64,000 bases of DNA from Distichodus sexfasciatus (lineage: Eukaryota > Chordata > Actinopteri > Characiformes > Distichodontidae). The stretch is from assembly GCA_032718565.1 (NCBI GenBank), contig JAVGVS010000692.1:1-64000 (forward strand), written 5' to 3'. Positions 44,367-55,184 of the stretch are shown piece after piece (position 1 is the stretch's first letter; each line of letters begins with the position of its first letter). The notes under the pieces were generated by a model. It did not search any database. It saw only the letters and a list, made by a program, of their open reading frames with translations, and was not told the origin of the DNA. The position numbers were made by a program, and so were the translations under genes.

Positions 44367-44690
44367 ATCTTTTCAATTCACTAAATCTGAAAGACAAATA
44401 CCGTACTTTTCACTTCACTACATTTATATCAAGGCTCTCGTTACTTGTAACTTTCAAGTCTGTGAATAAAGTGGCTGTTGTTCCCCCTTTTCTAAAATGT
44501 CTTTGTCAGCTGCGACGAAACCAGTCCATCAGTGATCAGTAGGGGTACCTCATGCTCGTAGACTGTAACTATAAAACCAAGTTCAGACACTTCTGCCTTT
44601 TTCTGTCTTTGATTAAAACATAGTTGCTATTGGAAAGTCACGACGCTAGAGGTGTAGAGCTGGGTTTTAAGCAGTTTGGAATGTTGATCT
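44367..44690 (-). mobile_element. Partial copy of the CAGAGGTGG hAT element
   Basis: In reverse orientation it matches the interior of the complete element at 52394-53135: the AGCTCTACACCTCTAGC / GCTAGAGGTGTAGAGCT block, TCTGTCTTTGATTAAAACAT, GATCAGTAGGG and TTCCCCCTTTTCTAAAA. Both termini are lost. Confidence 0.72.
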
Positions 44691-44731
44691 ATCTATCTAT
44701 CTTCCTCTCTCTCCATCCATCTATCTCTCTA

Positions 44732-44767
<36 letters not shown>

Positions 44768-44772
44768 TGTCA
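44690..44772 (+). repeat. CTAT/CT microsatellite
   Basis: (CTAT)n then (CT)n. Confidence 0.88.
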
Positions 44773-44861
44773 ACTCCTTAACCATCTAACTATATCTGTC
44801 TGTCTAATGTCTGTTGGTTGTCATAATTTGCAGACATTAAACCAGGAAATTGTTGATTTAC

Positions 44862-45050
44862 ATTAACAGCATTTAGCAGATGCTCTCAGCCAGAGTGGCT
44901 TCCATTTCCTAATTACAGGAACAATCTTGCTGGAGCAACTTGGGGTTAAGGGTCTTGCTCAGGGACCCAATGATGGTAGTTTTGAAGGTAGGATTCAAAC
45001 CCACAACCTCTTGGTCCAGAGGCGAGTGTCCTAACCACTAGACCTCCACC
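44862..45050 (-). mobile_element. S2 SINE (near full length)
   Basis: ACAGCATTTAGCAGATGCTC (tail), CAACTTGGGGTTAAGGGTCT, GCTCAGGGACCCAATGATGG, box B GATTCAAACCCACAACCTC and box A CCTAACCACTAGACC. Confidence 0.87.
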
Positions 45051-45058
45051 ATTCACAG

Positions 45059-45340
45059 TAGAGGTGTGAACCTTCACTAGTTTCATGATTTGATTATGTT
45101 ACGATTTATCAGGTCAATGATTTGATTTGATATCATATATCAATGTATCACAATGCATCCCATCAATTTTTCTACAATACTTCACATTGCACGCAGATTA
45201 GCTATGGCTCACAGACTGTGCAGCAGAAACCAGTTGAAAACCCACGATATAATCGATTATGGTCTCCCACTGCATCGATGCAGAATCGTCCATGTCTGCA
45301 TCGTGATGCATCAATTATGTGATTAATTACGTCACCCCTA
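45059..45340. mobile_element. hAT MITE with TAGRGGTG ends, 282 bp, perfect TSD
   Basis: ATTCACAG flanks both sides (45051-45058 and 45341-45348). The left end is TAGAGGTGTGAAC; the right end in reverse is TAGGGGTGACGTAATTAATC. The interior (CAATGTATCACAATGC, CATCGATGCAGAATCGTCC) has ATCGAT-rich hairpins. A partial relative lies at 6138-6227. Confidence 0.88.
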
Positions 45341-45348
45341 ATTCACAG

Positions 45349-46125
45349 CGTTATTGTAAATGCCAGTAAAGATGAATGTCATTTTGAACAAGCCCTTGCT
45401 TAAAAGATGAGGACTGTTCTTCTTGAAGTGTGCAGAGGCCTTTCCTTGCTACTGCTTTTTTTGGCTTGCGTGCATGTGTGGTGATATGATTAATCAGAAT
45501 GCACTTCTTTTAAACACTGGTCAGTTTCGGGGCATCACCAGACTCCCACACATGTCCGCCTAATCCACTGGCACTGGATAAAGTGTGAATAATATCACTC
45601 TGTGAGTTCTCCTCCACCAGAAAACTAACTTCCACCCCTTCACACATGACACAAGCAGTAATACTGTATACATAACCATTTAACCATCACACGTCGTCTG
45701 TAATAACACGAATGGAACTTTCATTACTTCACCATCGCTCCACCATCATAATCCATCAGACACCATGGGACGTATGAAGAACATCCAACATTCAAACCAG
45801 AAACCAGAGTTAGATACTTCCACTTTCCACTTCTGCACACGTCTGGAGAAAAACAGTGGTTTCCTCGGTCGGTCTGACATAATATATGTATAATATGTTT
45901 TAAAAACGTTCTACATTTCTGACGTTAATAATAGTATTAGTATCTGTGTTTTATTATTATTATTTGTAAATCATAATCATGTTGAGATTGCTGAAATATA
46001 GTCATCCTGTCTTTGTTTGATACTGGTGAAAAATGAGTGACAACACGTTCATCAAAGTCAGAACAAACCCAATAAAAAAATGCTCAATAACACCAGCCGA
46101 CGTTACCATTAGTTAGCATTAGTGG
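45349..46125. other. Unassigned stretch
   Basis: No feature is recognised beyond a short (TTA)n run near 45950. Confidence 0.35.
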
Positions 46126-46129
46126 GCTA

Positions 46130-46226
46130 ATCTATCTTTCTATCTGTGTATCTATATATCTATCTGTCTGTCTATCTATCTATCTGTCTGTCTATCTGTC
46201 TATCTATCTATCTATCGATCTATCGA

Positions 46227-46266
<40 letters not shown>

Positions 46267-46284
46267 TCTATCTGTCTGTCTGCC

Positions 46285-46327
<43 letters not shown>

Positions 46328-46390
46328 ATGTCTATCTATGTATCTATCTGTCTGTCTATATGTCTGTCTGTCTATCTATCTATATGTCTG

Positions 46391-46444
<54 letters not shown>

Positions 46445-46569
46445 CGTTTCTCTGTCTGTCTGTCTGTCTCTCTATCTCTCTATCTATTCATCCATCTATC
46501 CATCCATTTTCCAAGATCTTTTCACAGCCATCCACAAATCTATTATTATTATTATTATTATTATTATTA
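46130..46569 (+). repeat. TCTG/TCTA microsatellite followed by ATT run
   Basis: About 370 bp of interspersed (TCTG)n and (TCTA)n blocks, then CCAT variants, then (ATT)n at 46540-46569. Frames rich in Ser-Val-Cys-Leu are artefacts. Confidence 0.95.
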
Positions 46570-47190
46570 CATGATTGAAGATGAAAACTTTTTAAAAATA
46601 CCATTCAAATGCACTAACCTCTTTTATTAGTTACTGTTTGTTCCAGTTGGAGTTTATATCTACCTGGAAAAGAACAATTATATGAATCCCCTGAGGAGTC
46701 ATGACATCATTCTCTCTGTCTTCCTCTCTCTGTCTCTTCTTGTATCTCTCCCACTCTTCCCCTCCTTCCCTCCCTCCTGTAAGCTGATCAGCTCTACCTG
46801 AATCGACAGGAGCAAATGGACAAGTTGATGAATTAGTAATGCTCACTCATCTCATATCTCATGAATAAGATGTACCTACACATCATATCTGATGTCTTAA
46901 ATACGAGAAACGCAGCCTGAGATGCACTCACTCTGACACTGAGATAAGGACGAGCTGCTGAGGGATTCTAGAAAGACTGGAGACAGTTTAAGTTACGACC
47001 TCAGTAATATTTACAATCGGTGTATTCTTTAAATCAGATTTCCTCTGCTGTGTTGTCTACCAGCTCATTGTGCTGCTGGTTTTTTGTGCTATAAAGGCAG
47101 TTGAACATGGCAATGCCCTTGCACTGAAGATCTGTTGTTTTTTTCAGCTTCAAATGTGTGTGAGAACAACTCTACTAAATAAGGTCATTC
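46570..47190. other. Unassigned stretch
   Basis: No repeat or exon is recognised. A short CT-rich run lies at 46705-46780. Confidence 0.35.
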
Positions 47191-47192
47191 TG

Positions 47193-47450
47193 TGAGGAGT
47201 TTGCATGCTCTCCCAGTGTTCGCCTGGGTTTCCTCCGGGGGCTCTGGTTTCCTCCCACAGTCCAAAAAGCATGCCCCGTAGGTTAATTGGCGACTCTTAA
47301 TTGGTCCTGTAAGGTCTGAGTTGGCTCTGCTGTGTGTTGGCGCCTGGCCAGGGTTGGTCCCCGCCTTGTGCCCGTAGTTTCCGGGTTAGACTCCGGTCCC
47401 TGCAACCTCGATAGGGGTTAAGCTGTTCGGATAATGAATGAATGAGTAAA
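47193..47450 (+). mobile_element. S3 SINE lacking its tRNA head
   Basis: TGTGAGGAGTTTGCATGCTC, GTTTCCTCCGGGGGCTCTGG, AGGTTAATTGGCGACTCTTA, GCGCCTGGCCAGGGTTGG and TCGATAGGGGTTAAGC, with a GAATGAATG tail. Confidence 0.85.
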
Positions 47451-47789
47451 AGGTTCTTTGAAGTTCCAAAACTGGTTTTTCTACCTTTTTTCATTCTAAA
47501 GAACCTTTGCTCAGAACTGCAGTAATGTTGTGTGATCTCTAATTTTCTCAAATTGGTGATTCGTTTCCAGATGGTACAGCACAACCGCTCCTCTAAATGT
47601 GATAAAATAAGACTGATTTAGGGCCTGTTGACCCATATGTGGATATTTTTATGAACACATATATTTTTTTAATGCCCTCCAAAGTGAATATTTTTCAAAA
47701 CTCCCTAAATGTTACTACCAACTGCCCGTATGTTGCTGATGACTGTACGAGTGATGGTTTTGTAAGTCAGCTAAAGTTGTAGTTTTTAT

Positions 47790-48320
47790 CTGAAAGTGTG
47801 TGTTAAACGGTCAGCCTTTTGATTTCTTTCACACTTTATCACTTCCCTGTTTGGGTTTGTGGGTCCCGGTGGCCGTCTGGGCGTCAGATGAAGGGACTCG
47901 GTGTCATGAAAAAGAGGCTTTTTTCGTCCTTAATGGCTCTGAAATGTGGGGAAGGTGTTTATTTATCTATTTATGTATTTCATTGTGTGTCCTGTGGGGA
48001 AAATCTGGGCTCATTATGAGATTTTTTTTTTTTTTACCAAAATTTACGAGACGTGAAATAAATCCAACGTGCTGCGTTTATGCAGAGGGAGCATAAACTT
48101 TCTGCTATTGGCTTTTTTCGAGCGGTGGTTATTTTTACGTCCCCCGGTCCCCGACCCTCACTGTCTCGCCTTCCATTATTTAAATCATATCTGTTCATTT
48201 ATAGAAGCTTCAGCCAGAACTGGCTATGATCATTTTACTCTTTCCTGCTACTATTTCCTATTGCTGTGGGGGGAAATGTCTGTCTCTTTCTGGGTGGTTA
48301 AAATGACATGAATAATCTAT
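47790..48320. other. Repeat-free island, candidate conserved non-coding element
   Basis: Unique sequence with GGCGTCAGATGAAGGGACTC, CTGCGTTTATGCAGAGGG, CCATTATTTAAATCATATC and GCTATGATCATTTTACTC. It is flanked by simple repeats but itself free of transposons. Frames at 47800-48096 and 48069-48311 have no recognised domain. Confidence 0.33.
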
Positions 48321-48339
48321 TTTGGATTTTATTTTAGGA

Positions 48340-48972
48340 ATGAGACATAGAGGAAGAGACCGAGGGAGAGAGACAGAGAGAGAGAGGGAATGAGATACAA
48401 AAATAGCAAAAGAGAGAAAATGTAGGAAAGAAGGAATGAGATAAAAAGCTAAAGAGGAATGAGACAATGTAAGTATGAAAAGAGACAGAAGTGAGGGAGT
48501 TTGAGAGAAATATTAATTGGAGGAAGGAGATACAGATGGAGAGAGCGAGAGGTGAAAAGAAGAGATAAATAAAGAGAGAGAGGGAGATAGAGATGAGGAA
48601 AAGGGGAGAAAGGGGATAGAGACACAGAGACAGAGGAGAAAAGAAAGAAAGAATGATAGAATAAAGCAGTGGAAGTAAAGAAGATTAATAACAGAATCTA
48701 TGTTACAAAATAAAGGGAGAGAGAGGGTGAAGGGAAGGAACGAATGTGAGGTTAAACAACAGAGAATTTGAGAGAAAATGATTAATAAAGGAAGCAGGTG
48801 AAGGACAGAAAAGGGAAGGGACAGAAAGGAGAGAGGTAGAGAGATGGACAGAATACGATGGAGAGAGAAACGGAGGAAGTAAAAAAATAAAGGGAAAGAC
48901 AAGAGGATATGAAAGAGAGAAAGTAAAAGTAAGCAAGAGAGAAATAACGAAGGAAAGAGACAGATAGAGAGG

Positions 48973-49027
<55 letters not shown>

Positions 49028-49180
49028 GGAAAGAGATGTAGAGAGAGGGAGGAGGGGGAGTGGAAGAGAGGGAATGAGATACAGAGGAAGTGGAGAAAAT
49101 GAAGGGAGATAATGAGAGAATAAAGTAGAGGAGATGAGAGGAAGGAGAGAGAGAGAGACTCTGCTCTGAAGCTGGACAGT
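48340..49180 (+). repeat. 0.84-kb purine-rich tract with AG microsatellite
   Basis: A/G-biased throughout, with a pure (GA)n core at 48977-49024. The complement gives Ser/Leu/Phe-rich frames of up to 265 codons that are not genes. Confidence 0.92.
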
Positions 49181-49230
49181 ACCACCTGCTGAGAGCCAAC
49201 ACACACAACACGGAGGCGTGACAACCAGCA

Positions 49231-49254
49231 AAACACACACACACACACACACAC
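49231..49254 (+). repeat. CA microsatellite
   Basis: Pure (CA)12. Confidence 0.95.
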
Positions 49255-49360
49255 AAGGGGGAGAGAGAGAGGAAAAGCATGTGACATTGAGACTGATTGA
49301 GAGGAGGAGTAAAAAGGGAGGGTTACGGTCACTGAGAGCCAGTAAATGTAAAGTGTGAGA

Positions 49361-50430
49361 CAGAGTTGGGGACCAGACCAGCTAAACCAAGACCGAGACC
49401 AGAGTGCATCGAGACTGAGACAAGACAAGACCAAGACTCTGAAGGCCTGAGACCCTGGGCAAGACCGAGTCGAGGCTGAGATCAGGGCGGACCAATGCAC
49501 GTTTTATACCACATGACGAATAAGTGGAAGATGCAAAGCCTAAGCAACATTAAAGATGTTTATTCTCTCTTCCATATCTATAATGAGGAAATCACTTCAC
49601 TGGAAGCAGTTATCAACACTGATCACGTCATATGTTAAACTCAACAAACCACAGTGAACACTCCTCAACACCAAACTCACTGCTTTATTGACTTGCAGAG
49701 TTGTTATTATTCAGAGACATTCTATAGCTTAGTGCTGTGAAGAAAAATAAGATTAGTGCCGGTGAAAAAACACTTTATCCATTTGGTATCGATCTGGATA
49801 CAGAATAAAATTATTTGATAAGAAATTATACATTTTTCAAATTTTTTTTACCATATTGTCTACTCTCTAATGTTATAATATGGAGAAAAAAAATTCTGAT
49901 CAATTGAAAATGAAGAAATGCTTACGTTTTGGGTCATTTTGAGCCGATTTGGCCTCATTTTGGCCTATAAAATGACCTGCTTTTACCTTTCTGGAAGAAG
50001 TACATTTTTGCACATGATGGCGTGATGATGTTTACATAGCGAGTAATGTAATTAATGCCTTATTATGAAATTACTTCAGTTTTTGTGCACGGAATTACTC
50101 AGAAATAATTTCACCTTTAGAGGAATGAATATAACGTCCGGTAAGTTAAAAGTCTTGTGATTTTGACAGTATGTGTTTGGCTTCTGTAAGTTAAAGGAAT
50201 TCTGAGTTATTAAAACACTAATCAATAAACAACGCAAAATGCCTGCGCCAGTCTCAAAGAGTTTTAATAGTAATATTTTCAGAGTTGTGGTCTCGTCTGA
50301 TCTCCAAATAAAATCCTGAATCCTCTTTGTCTGAGTTCATGACAAGACCAAGTACAAATACGACCGAGTCCAAGACAAGACTGAGACTTTTAAAAACTGG
50401 CCTCGAGACCGGTCAAGATATACAACACTA
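49361..50430 (+). mobile_element. GAGACC-ended hAT element, copy C, 1070 bp
   Basis: The left end CAGAGTTGGGGACCAGACC matches the TAGAGTTGGGG of copies A and B apart from its first base; the right end in reverse is TAGTGTTGTATATCTTGACC. Flanks GTGTGAGA and GCATGAAA match at 5 of 8, with transitions only, consistent with an older insertion. The core is intact, without the LINE insertion seen in copy A. Confidence 0.8.
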
Positions 50431-50485
50431 GCATGAAAGAGACAGTTGGCCCTGTTGGCCCTGTGGCTGAAGGGTCACTGGTTGG

Positions 50486-50655
50486 ACTAGCGGTAGGACA
50501 CTCGCCTTTGGACCAAGAGGTTGTGGGTTCGAATACGACCTCTGGCATTACCAACATTGAGCAAGACCCTTAACCCTAAGTTGCTGTTAAGGGAACTGAT
50601 ATTAGGAAAAAGTCGCTCTGGATAAGAGTGTCTGCTAAATACTGTAAATGTAAAT
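50486..50655 (+). mobile_element. S2 SINE (full length)
   Basis: Box A-like TGGACTAGCGGTAGGAC, box B GGTTCGAATACG, GAGCAAGACCCTTAACCCTA and the tail TCGCTCTGGATAAGAGTGTC then TGCTAAATACTGTAAATG. It serves as reference copy for this family here. Confidence 0.88.
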
Positions 50656-51285
50656 CGTTCAAGTCCCAGACTGGTCAGGGTCAGTCAGAGAGAGAGATTT
50701 TGTAGTTAGTTTTACAGATCAACCCATTTTTTAGTCTCAATTCTCACTCTTTAGTGCATGAGCAGAGAAGCTGCAGCTTTCTTCAGAGAATTCTATGCAC
50801 AGCTTTTTAAATACTGCCTTAGAACAACTACGACACCTTTAAATATTACATCAAAGTACATATGTTTCAACTACATTAATGCATAAAGCCTCTTTAGATG
50901 GGACTGTCACTATTTGAAGAACTTCAGAAAGAATAAAAACCAAAAAATAATTGGTTCATTGATTCAATTTCCTAATTGAACTTATAAATTATGGAAATGT
51001 AGACTGACAAAAGAGATACGGTATAAGAGTGTATGAGAGTGGGACTGAGACTTGAGACCGAGAAAGGAGTGGAGACAGCCCAAATGACAGTGTGTATGTG
51101 TGAGAGAGATGTTCATGTAGTTAGAGAATTTACTGATGTAACACAGAGAAATGTGTTGACAAAAGAACTAAACTCACAAACCAGTTCCACTTGAGGGGTT
51201 TGGAGGTGGATCTGAGCTTCATTAGGAATTCCGTGAGGCTGGAGTTCTGGATTACTGCTGTACGCTGGATTACTTACGTCAACGG
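50656..51285. other. Unassigned stretch
   Basis: No recognisable repeat or exon. Confidence 0.35.
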
Positions 51286-51480
51286 AAACACACACACACA
51301 CACAGCTACGTCTTGTTGAGAGCTATGTCTTTGTGAGGTGCTTCCAATGACTCCCATGTAAATCACTCTGCAGCTACACTTAACCTTAACTTAACCTCAG
51401 TAACCAAAATCTAATATATTACATCTTTTAGTTCTTCAGATTTTTAATAAAAGATGTTGGATTAACTTTTTATAATGTAA
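51286..51480 (+). repeat. CA repeat joined to a dispersed repeat, copy 1
   Basis: (CA)n, then CTATGTCTTTGTGAGGTGCT, CAATGACTCCCATGTAAAT and AACCTCAGTAACCAAAA. The same arrangement occurs at 53939-54100. Confidence 0.65.
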
Positions 51481-51758
51481 TTTTGTAAATTACAACAGTT
51501 TAGAACTGTAAAATCTACAGTTTGTTCTAGAAAGTGGATTACATCACACTGTAATTTTTACAGTATTATTCTGGTATCCACAGCTGCCAGTTTTTCAGTG
51601 TTTCTCACAGTTTAAAAATGTACTCACAACTCCACAAAATCTGGCAAAGCTGATGTTTTCCTGGTTTTTAGAGGACAGTCAGTTTTTTGAGTTAGAGAGG
51701 GAAGATGGAAGATGGGATGAGAAATTTCAGAAGTAAAAAGAAACATGAATATATTGAT

Positions 51759-51814
51759 GCATATATATATATATATCATTATTCCGTTACTCCCCAATAC
51801 AGTGTGTGTATGTG

Positions 51815-51902
<88 letters not shown>

Positions 51903-51961
51903 TATATATATATATATATATATAACACACACACACACTGTTGGGGAGTAACGGAATAATG
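51759..51961. repeat. AT/TG array inside a near-perfect long palindrome
   Basis: (AT)n with GTATATG interruptions fills about 51762-51925. It is bracketed by CATTATTCCGTTACTCCCCA (from 51777) and its complement TGGGGAGTAACGGAATAATG (to 51961). The outer motif is the terminus of a known type of fish transposon (GTTGGGGAGTAACGG). Confidence 0.85.
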
Positions 51962-51996
51962 TACTGATTACAAATTATCGGTAACTGTAGTGATAT

Positions 51997-52215
51997 GAGT
52001 AATTATTTGTCATTGTGAACACACCACAGCACACCAAACCACAATGAAACGTGATCTCGGTATTTAACCCATCCGTAAAGGAGCAGTGGGCAGCTAACAA
52101 GCACTGGGGATGGTACCTTGCTCATGAGTACCTCAGTGGTAACTTTACCGGCCTTGAATTCGAACCTGCGACCGTCTGATCCCGGGCCGAACACTCTACC
52201 GTTACACCACCAACT
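51997..52215 (-). mobile_element. S1 SINE
   Basis: GAGTAATTATTTGTCATTGT, AACCCATCCGTAAAGGAGCA, CTCATGAGTACCTCAGTGG, GAATTCGAACCTGCGACCG (box B) and CTACCGTTACACCACCAACT (head). The GGGCGCTGCC block is deleted. Confidence 0.88.
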
Positions 52216-53577
52216 AACAGATACCGCCAGAATCACAAGACTTTCAACTTACCGGACATTATATTCATTCCTCTGTATGTGAAATTATTTGTGTATAATT
52301 CCATGCACAAACACTAAAGTAATTGTGTAAATGACAGTTTTTTGCGATGTAAACACGCGAGCTGAATTTGTGGGCATGCACGACTGTCATAAGCAGAGGT
52401 GGGCAAAGTAGCTAACTTCATTACTTAAGTGAAAGTACAGATACCACTAGTCAAATGTTACTCCAATACAAGTGAAAATTTTTACTTAAGTGAAAATACT
52501 GAAGTACTTGTTTTAAAAAATACTTAAGTATTAAAAGTACATCTTTCACCACATTGTTGCATTATTGCCACAACACTTACAATACCTAATGCCTCTGACT
52601 AGCTTGTAGAAGCTGTAGAACAAGGAACTGGTAGAATGTTACAGAATGAAACACAATCCCAACTTAATCAGGAGGACAGTGCAGTAGCTGTAAATGCAGC
52701 TCAGAACATCAAATCAACATTCCAACCTGCGTAAAACCCAGCTCTACACCTCTAGCTCCATGACCTTCCAACAGCAACAATGTTTTAATCAAAGACAGAA
52801 AACAGCAGAACTGTCTGAACTTGGTCTTATATTTCCATCTACAGGTATGACGTTACCCTACTGATTACTGATAGACTGGCACCTGCCAAACAATCAATCA
52901 CCTTTTAGAAAAGGGGGAATAACGTCCACTTTATCCGCAGATTTGAAAGTAACGAGTAACGAGAACCTTGATAGAAATGTAGTGAAATAAAAAGTATGCT
53001 ATTTGTCTTTCAAATGTAGTGAAGTGAAAGTCATAAGTTTCCAAGAAAAATACCACTCAAGTTAAGTACAGATACTCAAAATCTCTACTTAAGTACAGCA
53101 CTCCAGTAAATATACTTAGTTACTGTCCACCTCTGGTCATAAGGAAGTCCAACATTCAGTAACGTGTTGCAATTCAGTCAAAACGTCCCATATTTTAGCT
53201 GATAAATAACAAAAACGATGCTCACAATACAAACGTTTACTTGATATTCTCAGGTGTTTATTCCAGATTTATTTATTGTTCATCGTATTTTTGGGAAGTG
53301 TCTCAGAGTGGTGTGTGGGGGATTGTTGGAAATGTAGTTTTTCTTCCAGAAAGGCCAAAAAGCTAATTTTACAGGCCAAAATGAGTCCAACTTGGCTCAA
53401 AATTTGCCAAAAGCTGTACTTCTTCATTTTCAATGAATCAAAAAAAAAATCTTTTCCATTTTTTAATTTTAGAGAAAAAAAATATATAGAAAAATGCATT
53501 ATTTGTTACCAAATAACTGTATTCTTTATCCAGGTGAAATCCAAATGAATAAAGAAGTGTTTCCACTTGGCACTAAC
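52216..53577 (-). mobile_element. Shared hAT core fragment, split by a younger hAT element
   Basis: 52216-52393 is the reverse complement of the GTAAGTTGAAAGTCTTGTGA..GTTTACATCGC part of the core. It resumes at 53136-53577 with GCTGATAAATAAC, AAAGCTAATTTTACAGGCC, and ATCCAAATGAATAAAGAAGT with GGCACTAAC. The interruption is the perfect insertion at 52394-53135. Confidence 0.78.
52394..53135. mobile_element. hAT element with CAGAGGTGG ends, 742 bp, perfect TSD
   Basis: GTCATAAG flanks both sides (52386-52393 and 53136-53143). The left end CAGAGGTGGGCAAAGTAGC and, in reverse, the right end CAGAGGTGGACAGTAAC are inverted. ACTTAAGT words dominate both subterminal regions. The middle (52560-52960) is unique sequence shared with 44367-44690. 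No transposase. Confidence 0.93.
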
Positions 53578-53578
53578 T

Positions 53579-53705
53579 TTTGTCATTATGAACATACCAC
53601 AGCACAGCACACAGGGCACACATCCATGAAGCAGGAGCAGTGCTTGGGGACGGTACCTTACTCATGAGTACCTCAGTGGTACATTTACCTGTACTGGGAT
53701 TCGAG
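53579..53705 (-). mobile_element. S1 SINE, truncated at both ends
   Basis: TTGTCATTATGAACATACCA, GCAGTGCTTGGGGACGGTAC and ACTCATGAGTACCTCAGTGG. It breaks off within box B at GGGATTCGAG. Confidence 0.8.
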
Positions 53706-53894
53706 AGAAAGAGTAGGACAGATATAGAGACTATCTGACGAGGTGTGTGTGTGTTTTACTGATCATTTGCTTGTTAGTCGGCTGTACACTGTGACCAGGG
53801 TGATTTATCAAACAGAAACCTCGCACTCTTCTATCTAATGAACACACTCACACTTGCGTTTTGTCTTGTCTGTCTTTTAGGGCTCGGGTTCTCA

Positions 53895-53897
53895 TTA

Positions 53898-53961
<64 letters not shown>

Positions 53962-54215
53962 TCTTGTATTACTATCTCTGTGAGGTCCTTCCATAGACTC
54001 CCATAATGACTAGATGTATATAATTTTACACCTACACCTAATCCTAAACCTAACCTTAACCTCAGTAACCAAAAGCACATCTTTTACCTCTTAGTTTCTC
54101 AAATAAAACAAGTACATTTTCTATAAAGTCATTTCTCCTCATGGGGACCTCTCAAATGTCCCCACAAAACACAACAAAAACAGATAAAAGTGATTTTAGG
54201 GGACAAAAAGGTCCC
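53895..54215 (+). repeat. CT and CA microsatellite joined to a dispersed repeat, copy 2
   Basis: (CT)n then (CA)n (53898-53960), followed by GTCTTGTATTACTATCTCTG, CTAACCTTAACCTCAGTAAC and GGGGACAAAAAGGTCCCCAC. This arrangement resembles a common teleost repeat whose unit adjoins CA runs. Confidence 0.7.
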
Positions 54216-54339
54216 CACAATGCGATAAATACATGAACACACACACACACAATGCCCTTCACAGCCTTTCATCTCTCATTTCTACTGATCCTGCATCACT
54301 GTACATTATAAACCTCAGTGTCCTCTATGTGTTTTTAAT

Positions 54340-54680
54340 AAACTCTGATTTCTTGCTGTTTTGTCTTGAATTCCGCAGCAGGAGCCGTATCACGGTTGAG
54401 GAAACGCTGGGCCGATTTCAGCTCTCTCCATCTAGCAACGTGCTATCACGAAACATAGCCGTGTAATTCAGCTCCGCCTCATGTTATCAGTCTCTAAACC
54501 AGCGGTGGGGATCTTCTGCGTTTATCGGATGCTGAGGGGGGAATTACAAACAGTGAAGCCCGGCGCTATCGAGGAACGTGTCTGGTTCTGGTTGGGGATA
54601 ACGCCGTGGCGGCCAGTTACAGCACCGATCGGGTTTATCCGCAGCTACTGTGCGTCCCTGCTGCCTTTGTGCTTGGGACA
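54340..54680. other. Repeat-free CpG-retaining island
   Basis: CCGTATCACGGTTGAGGAAA, GCTATCACGAAACATAGCCG and GCGCTATCGAGGAACGTGTC. No repeat or known exon. Confidence 0.28.
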
Positions 54681-54905
54681 GAAGAGACACTGAGGGTGTG
54701 TGTGTGTGTGCTTTTCTTTTCACCAGGAACTCTGCAGGCTGAGGCTATCCAGCGTCCTCACTGCTTTATCTCCTGTTCTTTAGGAGAGAGAGAGAGCGAG
54801 AGAGAATAGCGCTATAGTTTTATATTGTGATGCTATGAATGAGAGTAAGAGTATGAAGGAGTGATTCAGAGTCTGTGTGTAAGAAAGGGAATGAGAGAGA
54901 TCGAT

Positions 54906-55110
54906 ATCTGAGGGTTGATGGTTCGAATCCCGCTCCAGTAAAGTTACTACTGAGCTACTCATGAGCAAGCCACCCTCCCTGGGCGCTGCCCTTGTTAGCT
55001 GCCCACTGCTCCTTCACGGATGGATCAAATGCAGAGTTCACATTTCATTGTGGTGCACTGTGTGCTGTGCTGTGGTGTGTTCACTATGACAAATAATCAC
55101 TCACTTTCAC
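54906..55110 (+). mobile_element. S1 SINE, 5'-truncated
   Basis: Starts at box B (GGTTCGAATCCCGC), then GCTACTCATGAGCAAGCC, GGGCGCTGCCCTTG, CTCCTTCACGGATGGATC and the 3' end ATAATCACTCACTTTCAC. Confidence 0.88.
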
Positions 55111-55184
55111 TACTGAAGAGCGAATTTATCCGTTCCAGAGAGTGGTCAAAACCTCATTTCAAGAACACTTTTTCTGAGCTTTGC

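Noticed and set aside
48513..49500. Overlapping minus-strand frames of 255 and 265 codons
   Set aside because: Same cause: complement of an A/G-rich tract plus AG and CA microsatellites, extending into a hAT end.
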